From Bacteroidales bacterium GP1 (lineage in GTDB: Bacteria; Bacteroidota; Bacteroidia; Bacteroidales; Muribaculaceae): a stretch of DNA of 49,593 nt. This document shows positions 43,667 to 49,593 of the stretch, piece after piece (the stretch's first letter is position 1; every line of letters begins with the position of its first letter). The stretch lies in the NCBI GenBank assembly GCA_001701105.1, contig DAAI01000058.1, forward strand, positions 36,738 to 86,330. Direction: 5' to 3'. The translations under genes were made by a program, and so were the position numbers. The notes beneath the pieces are model-generated. The model had not been told where the DNA came from and did no database searches. It saw only the letters and a program-made list of their open reading frames with translations.

Positions 43667-44446
43667 TTGAAACCATCAGAAGAAGATCACAGCTATAGTT
43701 GGGGCAGCAGATTCGTTGACCGGCATCCGGTAATGGCAAATCTGCTCATCATCACAATTATATCGATACTCGGATTGTATGCCGCATATCTTACCATAGC
43801 CATCTTTACCAAGCATGGACATACGGTGCAGGTGCCAAGTGTGGAAAATATGTCGTATACCGAAGCAATACGTAAACTTCATTCAGGAGGATTAAGGGTG
43901 GATATCCGAGATTCTCTTTTCCGCGATGATATGCGTCCGGGTTATGTGATTGAGCAATTTCCAAAGGCCAAGTCAACGGTGAAACCCGGGCGAAAGATAT
44001 TTCTGTATATCAATTCCGTGCATCCCAAAGAAGTGACAATCGATGACGACAATAATCCAACGGAATATGCCTTGAAAGGGGAGTCTTACCGATCGGCCCA
44101 TGCGAAACTCGAAGAATTGGGATTCAAGAATATAAGGATGGTAAAGGTATTGGGAACCTGGGATCGTGTTGTGAAAGTAATCGCCAATGGCAAGACGGTG
44201 CACAAGATGGAGAAAATCCCTGTAAATGCCTCCATCGTAATAGAAGTATCCGACGGGAGGCTTAATGACCTGCAGGATTCATTACGTAATATAGAATTGA
44301 TGAACTATTACCGAGAAAATCCGATTAATGAGGCCGTTGACGAACCGGAATCAACCGAAAGCGAAGAAGAAACCTATTCTGTATCACCATCAACAGAACA
44401 GGCATCTCCTGTAAACGAAGAGGAAGTCAATAAGCAATATTTCTGA
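43667..44446 (+). CDS. PASTA-domain membrane protein
   Basis: A 259-residue protein with a short cytoplasmic start, one membrane segment (ANLLIITIISILGLYAAYLTI) and two to three PASTA repeats outside (VQVPSVENMSYTEAIRKL, then EYALKGESYRSAHAKLEELG). PASTA domains bind peptidoglycan or related muropeptides. There is no kinase domain. A Glu/Ser-rich tail closes the protein. The start codon is TTG at 43667; the only nearby ATG (codon 23) would cut off the cytoplasmic part. It lies 5 bases ahead of rluD, a pairing common in Bacteroidetes. Confidence 0.85.
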   Translation: MKPSEEDHSYSWGSRFVDRHPVMANLLIITIISILGLYAAYLTIAIFTKHGHTVQVPSVENMSYTEAIRKLHSGGLRVDIRDSLFRDDMRPGYVIEQFPKAKSTVKPGRKIFLYINSVHPKEVTIDDDNNPTEYALKGESYRSAHAKLEELGFKNIRMVKVLGTWDRVVKVIANGKTVHKMEKIPVNASIVIEVSDGRLNDLQDSLRNIELMNYYRENPINEAVDEPESTESEEETYSVSPSTEQASPVNEEEVNKQYF

Positions 44447-44451
44447 TAATC

Positions 44452-45528
44452 ATGGATATTGAAAAATTGTCGGATCCTATGCCTGAAGAACAATATGATA
44501 AGAGCTATGAAGCTCTGCTTGTTGATGAGAATGGCAGGGAGCTCTTCGAGCATTTCCGTTTCATAGCCGACAAAGGGCAACAGCTCATCCGGGTGGATAA
44601 ATTTCTTGTCGACCGGCTTGAGCGCACTTCGCGGAACCGGGTGCAACAAGCAGCCGATGCAGGCTGCGTGATTGTGAATGGTGTCGCCGTAAAATCAAGC
44701 TATAAGGTGAAACCCGGAGACGTGGTATCAGTAGTGATGGATCGCCCTCGTTATGACTTTGAGATCGTAGCCGAAGACATACCTCTTGACATTGTATATG
44801 AAGACGACTGGGTTATGGTGGTCAACAAGCCAGCGGGCCTCGTGGTGCATCCCGGTCATGGGAATTGGACAGGTACTCTTGTAAATGCATTGGCGTGGCA
44901 TTTCCGCAATGACAGCAATTATGATGTGAATGATCCACGCCTCGGCCTGGTGCACAGGATAGATAAAGATACATCGGGATTGCTCGTAATTGCAAAAACT
45001 CCGGAAGCCAAGACAATATTAGGGAAGCAATTCTATAATAAGACCACGCGACGAGAATATGTGGCGATGATATGGGGTGAAATGCCCGAGAAGGATGGAA
45101 CAATCGTGGGCAGCATCGCAAGAAATCCGAGAAATGCGCTACAGATGTGTGTCACGAATGATCCGGATAAAGGGAAACACGCGGTGACCCATTACAAAAC
45201 GATTGAGGAATTTGGCTATGTGAGCATAGTAAAATGCATCCTTGAGACAGGGCGCACACATCAAATTCGCGTACATTTCCAAAATCAGGGTCATCCCTTG
45301 TTCAACGATGCGAGATATGGGGGTGATAAAGTTCTTAAAGGAACTCCCACTGCCAAGTATAAGCAATTTATTGACAATTGTTTCGCTGCATGTCCGCGAC
45401 AAGTGCTTCATGCCCGGACTTTAGGATTCCGCCATCCGCATACAGGTGAAGAAATGGACTTTGAAGCTCCTATCCCTGACGATATGCAGTCGTTGTTTGA
45501 TAAATGGAGAAATTTTAAGGGCAAATAA
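44452..45528 (+). CDS. rluD: Ribosomal large subunit pseudouridine synthase RluD
   Basis: A 358-residue pseudouridine synthase of the RluA/RluD family that modifies 23S rRNA in helix 69. It carries an N-terminal extension of about 35 residues, then an S4 RNA-binding domain (RVDKFLVDRLERTSRNRVQ), then the catalytic domain with PAGLVVHPG, the active-site HRIDKDTSGLLV with its Asp, and the GRTHQIRVH motif. Length and motifs match RluD. The gene follows the PASTA gene by 5 bases. Confidence 0.94.
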   Translation: MDIEKLSDPMPEEQYDKSYEALLVDENGRELFEHFRFIADKGQQLIRVDKFLVDRLERTSRNRVQQAADAGCVIVNGVAVKSSYKVKPGDVVSVVMDRPRYDFEIVAEDIPLDIVYEDDWVMVVNKPAGLVVHPGHGNWTGTLVNALAWHFRNDSNYDVNDPRLGLVHRIDKDTSGLLVIAKTPEAKTILGKQFYNKTTRREYVAMIWGEMPEKDGTIVGSIARNPRNALQMCVTNDPDKGKHAVTHYKTIEEFGYVSIVKCILETGRTHQIRVHFQNQGHPLFNDARYGGDKVLKGTPTAKYKQFIDNCFAACPRQVLHARTLGFRHPHTGEEMDFEAPIPDDMQSLFDKWRNFKGK

Positions 45529-45552
45529 TTACCTACTTTTCTCCATTTTTGT

Positions 45553-45560
45553 TATCTTTG
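45553..45560 (+). promoter_or_regulatory. -7 element ahead of the acyltransferase gene
   Basis: TATCTTTG matches TAnnTTTG and lies 28 bases before the ATG at 45589. No TTTG is present at 19-21 bases upstream, so the promoter is only partly supported. Confidence 0.5.
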
Positions 45561-45588
45561 TAAATTACTTCAAGAAAGTAGAAATGCT

Positions 45589-46761
45589 ATGAATACAGAT
45601 CAAGACTTCAGCGAGATTTCCCCATACGATGATTCGGTTTTCGTGGAAAAGATGAACAGCCTGATAAAGGATCCTGGCTTTCTTCATGCCGTGAATTATA
45701 TCGTGCCGAAAGATGATGTTCCGGCATTGATGGATGAGCTGAAGACCATCGACAATAAATATGATTTCCAGCATCAGATAATGTATCCGTTCCTTGAGAT
45801 GCTCGCCAAGACCACCACATCCGGCATCACTCTCGGAGGCGTGAAATACTATAATCCAGGCGTAAACTATACTTTCATAACAAATCATAGGGATATAGTA
45901 TTGGATGCGTCATTTCTAAATCTGGCTTTTCTTCGAAAAAATATGCCCACATCTGAAGTGGCGATAGGCAATAATCTGCTTGTGTTCGACTGGATAAATG
46001 ACCTTGTCCGTCTTAACAAATCATTTATTGTAAAGCGTAATACCGGGTTAAGGGAAGGCCTTCTCGCCGCCAAACAATTATCGGCATATATCCATCATAC
46101 CATCCTCGACAAGCATCAGTCAATATGGATCGCCCAGCGCGAAGGCCGGGCAAAGGATAGTTCGGATCACACACAGGAGTCGTTGGTAAAGATGCTCGCG
46201 CTTGCCGGCGATGGTAATTTTATGGAGAAACTAAAAGAGATTAATCTCATGCCGGTTTCGATAAGTTATGAATTCGATCCCAACGACTATCTCAAAGCTA
46301 AAGAATTTCTGCTGCGCCGGCGCAATCCGGAATTTAAGAAAAGCCAGCGCGACGACCTTTTCAGCATGGAGACAGGATTATTGCAATTCAAAGGACGTGT
46401 ACACTTCCAGATGACTCCGAGAATAAACACCCGTCTTGATGAAATCGGCCAGTTCAAGGACGCAAATACATCCGCGAAATATGTATGTAGTCTTATCGAC
46501 CAAGCCATCCATAGAAGCTACGAAATCTTTGAGATAAATTATATAGCTTATGACATGCTCCACGCATCGAACCGTTTTGCCGGGAAATATACCGATGAGA
46601 TGCGGCGTGAAACTATCAATTATTTCGAGACTCAGCTCGATAAAGTCGACATTCCTGACATCACGCAGCAAGAAAGAGAGTTTATGCTTGAGATGATGCT
46701 GGTGATGTATGCGAATCCGTTAAAGAATAAATTGAAAACACTTCTCGGAGGGATGGAATAA
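45589..46761 (+). CDS. Glycerol-phosphate-type acyltransferase (PlsC/PlsB-like)
   Basis: A 390-residue acyltransferase of the glycerolipid family. The catalytic block NHRDIVLDASFL contains the family's His-x4-Asp motif, and IAQREGRAKDSSD is the second, phosphate-binding block. No strong membrane segment is visible, so it is probably a peripheral membrane protein. It may transfer an acyl chain in phospholipid or related lipid synthesis; the exact acceptor is unknown. The C-terminal 150 residues are helical and lack other known motifs. It begins a run with a metallophosphoesterase and FolK. Confidence 0.83.
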   Translation: MNTDQDFSEISPYDDSVFVEKMNSLIKDPGFLHAVNYIVPKDDVPALMDELKTIDNKYDFQHQIMYPFLEMLAKTTTSGITLGGVKYYNPGVNYTFITNHRDIVLDASFLNLAFLRKNMPTSEVAIGNNLLVFDWINDLVRLNKSFIVKRNTGLREGLLAAKQLSAYIHHTILDKHQSIWIAQREGRAKDSSDHTQESLVKMLALAGDGNFMEKLKEINLMPVSISYEFDPNDYLKAKEFLLRRRNPEFKKSQRDDLFSMETGLLQFKGRVHFQMTPRINTRLDEIGQFKDANTSAKYVCSLIDQAIHRSYEIFEINYIAYDMLHASNRFAGKYTDEMRRETINYFETQLDKVDIPDITQQEREFMLEMMLVMYANPLKNKLKTLLGGME

Positions 46762-46790
46762 AAATCCTCTCCATATAAATCATATCCATA

Positions 46791-48026
46791 ATGCGCTTGC
46801 CACTGTTGATGATAATCGCGACCTTCCTTGTAAGTATAGGCATCGATGCATATATTACATGGGATATCTTTACATATAGCCGGCTGAAGAACATCCGTCG
46901 AAACACCTCCATTTACATTGTAAGCGTAGTTCTTTGTTACGCTCTGCTTATTGTGGCGATATGCCTGCCACGGAGGTCGGGCGACACCGACATTATCCCG
47001 ATAATGTGGCTTCTCTTTACATATCTTACCATATATGTGCCCAAACTTGTCTATATCTTCTTCTCGGCGATAGGACGTCTGTTCAGAAGCGGAACAATAA
47101 GCCGACCTATTAACTATGGAGCTCCGGTAGGTCTATTCATAGGGCTATTTGTATTCATATCAATATGGTGGGGTGCTATGTTTACTCGGCATGATATAGA
47201 AGTAAATGAAGTTAGAATTACATCCGAGACTCTACCCGATGGCTTCGACGGGTATAGAATCGCTCAGTTCAGTGACCTGCATACCGGCACATGGGGAAAC
47301 GATACATCTTTTGTGGCTAAGATGGTTAAGAACCTGAATGGATTGAATGCCGATATGATAATATTTTCAGGCGATATCGTGAACCGGGAAACAAAAGAAC
47401 TAAAGCCATTTCTTGAAATTCTCAGCAGATTGACGGCCAAAGACGGAGTCTATGCAGTCCGTGGGAATCATGATTACGGTGATTATATGGACTGGCCTTC
47501 CTCATCAGCACATAGTGAAAACAATCTCCTGTTAGGTAAATGGTTAAGACAGATGGGATGGAAAGTTATCGATAATGATCATGATTTCATCACGCGTGGG
47601 AGCGATACTATTTCCCTGATTGGAGTGGAAAACTGGGGCGAGCCTCCGTTCAAGCAGTACGGCGATCTGAAAAAATCTTATCCCCGGCAAAACGGCCGTT
47701 CACTGAATGATTCGATATTTAAGATATTAATATCTCATAATCCGGAGCATTGGAACCGTGAAGTAAGAAAAATAAGTAATATCGACCTTACACTTGCGGG
47801 ACATACCCATGCAATGCAAACTATGCTTCAGGTGGGGGATTGGAAATGGTCGCCGGCGGCATGGAGATATCCGCAATGGGGAGGGCTGTATACGGATACT
47901 CTTGCAGAAGGCAGGGTGAGTCATCTTTATGTAAATATCGGTAGCGGAGAAGTGGCTCTGCCCTCGAGGATAGGAGCTGTGCCTGAAATAACTCTTTTTA
48001 CGCTATCAAATAAACCTCATAACTAA
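46791..48026 (+). CDS. Membrane-bound metallophosphoesterase
   Basis: A 411-residue protein with four N-terminal membrane segments (residues about 3-145) and a calcineurin-like phosphoesterase domain after that. The five metal motifs are intact: FSDLHTGTWG, FSGDIVNRE, VRGNHDYGDY, ISHNPEHW and LAGHTHAMQ. The active site would face the periplasm or cytoplasm depending on topology. Related proteins include YkuE-type enzymes and possible UDP-diacylglucosamine-like hydrolases, but the substrate is unknown here. It starts 29 bases after the acyltransferase gene, and FolK follows after 9 bases. Confidence 0.9.
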   Translation: MRLPLLMIIATFLVSIGIDAYITWDIFTYSRLKNIRRNTSIYIVSVVLCYALLIVAICLPRRSGDTDIIPIMWLLFTYLTIYVPKLVYIFFSAIGRLFRSGTISRPINYGAPVGLFIGLFVFISIWWGAMFTRHDIEVNEVRITSETLPDGFDGYRIAQFSDLHTGTWGNDTSFVAKMVKNLNGLNADMIIFSGDIVNRETKELKPFLEILSRLTAKDGVYAVRGNHDYGDYMDWPSSSAHSENNLLLGKWLRQMGWKVIDNDHDFITRGSDTISLIGVENWGEPPFKQYGDLKKSYPRQNGRSLNDSIFKILISHNPEHWNREVRKISNIDLTLAGHTHAMQTMLQVGDWKWSPAAWRYPQWGGLYTDTLAEGRVSHLYVNIGSGEVALPSRIGAVPEITLFTLSNKPHN

Positions 48027-48035
48027 GCAAGGGAT

Positions 48036-48488
48036 ATGAGCAGCCTGGGAGTAAATTCGAATAAGGCCGTATTATGCATCGGGAGCAACCGGGAGCCTAA
48101 AATCAGTAATGTTGAAAAAGGACTTAGGAACATAAGGAGGTTGCTGACCAATGTATCTTCATCGGAGATATATGAGACGCCGGAGATTTATGGAAAGGGA
48201 GCGCCATATGCCAATGCGGTGGTAAGTGGAGATACAATCTGCGGATTGGATGAATTAAATCATATCCTGAAGCAACTTGAGCTGAACGCCGGACGCGACG
48301 CTGAAGCAAGAAACAAGGGGGAGGTGCCGCTTGACATCGACATAGTAATGTGGAATGGCTCGGTGATACGGGAAAAAGATTTCCGACAATCATTCTTCCA
48401 GATAGGATTTAAATTCCTCCGAGAGGAAAATAAAGCCGGCATATTATGGAATACTGAAGTACATTGTTCACTTCATAATAATGAATAG
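48036..48488 (+). CDS. folK: Short FolK (HPPK)-like dihydropteridine pyrophosphokinase
   Basis: A 150-residue protein resembling 6-hydroxymethyl-7,8-dihydropterin pyrophosphokinase of folate synthesis. The start AVLCIGSNREPKISNVEKGL, the loop SEIYETPEIYGKGAPYANAV and the metal site PLDIDIVMWNG with its two aspartates are present. The usual C-terminal segment (PHP...R...PL) is missing, which gives the shorter form seen in some Bacteroidales. The 3' end overlaps the next gene by 8 bases. Activity is likely but not certain given the missing segment. Confidence 0.75.
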   Translation: MSSLGVNSNKAVLCIGSNREPKISNVEKGLRNIRRLLTNVSSSEIYETPEIYGKGAPYANAVVSGDTICGLDELNHILKQLELNAGRDAEARNKGEVPLDIDIVMWNGSVIREKDFRQSFFQIGFKFLREENKAGILWNTEVHCSLHNNE

Positions 48489-49593
48489 GAAATTACCTGA
48501 AAAGAGGCAAAGATGGATATATCTGGTTGTCGATGTTCTGACGACGGGATTGGCATTCTTATGCTTCAATATTTTCAGGTACTACTTCGTAGTTGCCCGG
48601 TTTGGTGCAGGAATAAATCTGGAGGAATATCTGAATCTGCCCAAAGTGATGCTTGAGCAATTTATAGTGCCGGTGGCATTGCTAAGCGTCTATTGGCTTT
48701 CGGGGTTTTATAATAACCCCTTCGGAAAATCCCGTCTTGAGGAATTTTTCGAAACCCTCGGCTCGGCTATATTCAACGCCGTGCTGATCTATTTCATTAT
48801 CATGCTGAATGATGTGGGTATGAGACGCAGGGATTATCTGGTCATATTAGTTTTGATCGGAATGCTGTTTGTATTTACATATTTAGGCAGATGCCTCGTT
48901 ACCTTCATAACAATGAAGCGTATGGAATGGCAAAGATCGGGAAGGAAAACTCTGATAATCGGTGATTCCGGAAAGGCAAGAAAATTAGGCGATGCAATAG
49001 CGGCGAGCCGTACGAGAATACCCAATAAGATCGTAGGATATGTCTCTCTCGATAAGCAAGGAAATCCCGCCTTATCCTTAAAGGATATAGAAAAGATTTG
49101 CAAAGTGAAAGGAGTCGATCAACTCGTACTGGCTCCGGAGGAAAATACTGATGCGACGATAATGCATTTAGTTGATAAGCTACTGCCCCTCGAATTGCCC
49201 CTCAAGATTGCGCCTGATACTCTAAGCTACGTTACCTCTAATATTAATCTTAGAGATATATTAGGAACTCCGATGGTGGATTTGGCTTCTCCGAAAATAT
49301 CGGAGTTTCAGAAAAACCTGAAACGACTCATCGATATAGTCATATCTTCGCTTGCATTATTGATGCTGAGTCCGGTGTATCTGATAATCGCAATATCCGT
49401 AAGGCATTCCTCACCCGGGCCGGTCATCTACAGACAGGAGCGCCTGGGAGTGCATCGGCATCCGTTTTTAATCTACAAATTCCGGACAATGCTGACCGAT
49501 GCCGAGGCCGATGGCCCGCAATTATCAAAATCGGGTGATAAAAGAATCACAAATGTCGGAGAGTTTCTCAGGAAATACCGGCTTGATGAGCTG
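48481..49593 (+). CDS. Polyprenyl-phosphate sugar phosphotransferase, 3' end cut by window
   Basis: A sugar phosphotransferase of the undecaprenyl-phosphate glucose phosphotransferase (WbaP/EpsE) type that starts glycan synthesis on a lipid carrier. From the ATG at 48481 there are 371 codons to the window edge. Four N-terminal membrane segments are followed by a CoA-binding-like domain (TLIIGDSGKARKLGDAI), a further membrane segment (IDIVISSLALLMLSPVYLII) and the start of the catalytic domain (SPGPVIYRQERLGV, YKFRTM, then LRKYRLDEL at the edge). It overlaps folK by 8 bases. It may open a surface polysaccharide locus beyond the window. Confidence 0.9.
   Translation, partial: MNRKLPEKRQRWIYLVVDVLTTGLAFLCFNIFRYYFVVARFGAGINLEEYLNLPKVMLEQFIVPVALLSVYWLSGFYNNPFGKSRLEEFFETLGSAIFNAVLIYFIIMLNDVGMRRRDYLVILVLIGMLFVFTYLGRCLVTFITMKRMEWQRSGRKTLIIGDSGKARKLGDAIAASRTRIPNKIVGYVSLDKQGNPALSLKDIEKICKVKGVDQLVLAPEENTDATIMHLVDKLLPLELPLKIAPDTLSYVTSNINLRDILGTPMVDLASPKISEFQKNLKRLIDIVISSLALLMLSPVYLIIAISVRHSSPGPVIYRQERLGVHRHPFLIYKFRTMLTDAEADGPQLSKSGDKRITNVGEFLRKYRLDEL

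Noticed and set aside
1..49593. CRISPR arrays or tandem repeats
   Set aside because: No regularly spaced direct repeats were seen anywhere in the window.

Overview
The window reads as chromosomal DNA of a gut-type Bacteroidales; a Muribaculaceae-like member is my best guess, by inference only. The evidence is a short 286-residue primary sigma factor without region 1.1, the Bacteroidetes-type RNA polymerase omega subunit, a BtuB/BtuG vitamin B12 uptake operon, acidic residues after lipoprotein cysteines, AT-rich start regions without clear Shine-Dalgarno sites, and repeated use of the Bacteroides promoter pattern (TTTG, about 20 bases, TAnnTTTG). I see no rRNA or tRNA gene, no CRISPR array and no insertion sequence.

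Layout. 1-3565 (minus): rpoD, a small outer-membrane-type protein and an M3 oligopeptidase cut by the window edge. 3799-8349 (minus): alaS, a CPBP membrane protease and holA. An interlocked pair of divergent promoters (8406-8439) drives alaS leftward and an M23 peptidase plus MerR-type regulator rightward. 9816-12598 (minus): a phosphoethanolamine transferase overlapping a membrane-anchored PHP-type hydrolase. 12836-14041: a solitary tyrosine recombinase next to the promoter of that operon, followed by a GC-richer patch that may be a gene remnant.

14337-22256 is the most unusual accessory region: two related MFS transporters in divergent orientation, a DcaP-like porin, and two tandem phospholipase-B-like Ntn hydrolases that keep the nucleophile-cysteine pattern known from lysosomal PLBD proteins but have no signal peptide. 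Together they suggest a route of outer membrane pore, inner membrane carrier and cytoplasmic hydrolase for an unknown amide or ester substrate. 22336-27613 (minus) is a cobalamin uptake operon (BtuB-, BtuG-, BtuF- and BtuC-like) behind a cobalamin riboswitch and a consensus promoter; no BtuD ATPase is present here.

27850-29712 (minus): tsaD and a CinA lacking its N-terminal domain. 29839-41249 (plus): TamB, patatin, GH13 amylase, prs, ROK kinase, a DUF2520 oxidoreductase, KdsC-like phosphatase, Maf and a small membrane protein. 41268-43511 (minus): an ATP-grasp-like protein of unknown role, rpoZ and bamD. 43667-49593 (plus): PASTA protein, RluD, an acyltransferase, a membrane metallophosphoesterase, a short FolK and a sugar phosphotransferase cut by the window end. 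No gene-free stretch exceeds 300 bases; the longest are 14042-14336, 15615-15905, 12599-12835 and 27614-27849, each described below.
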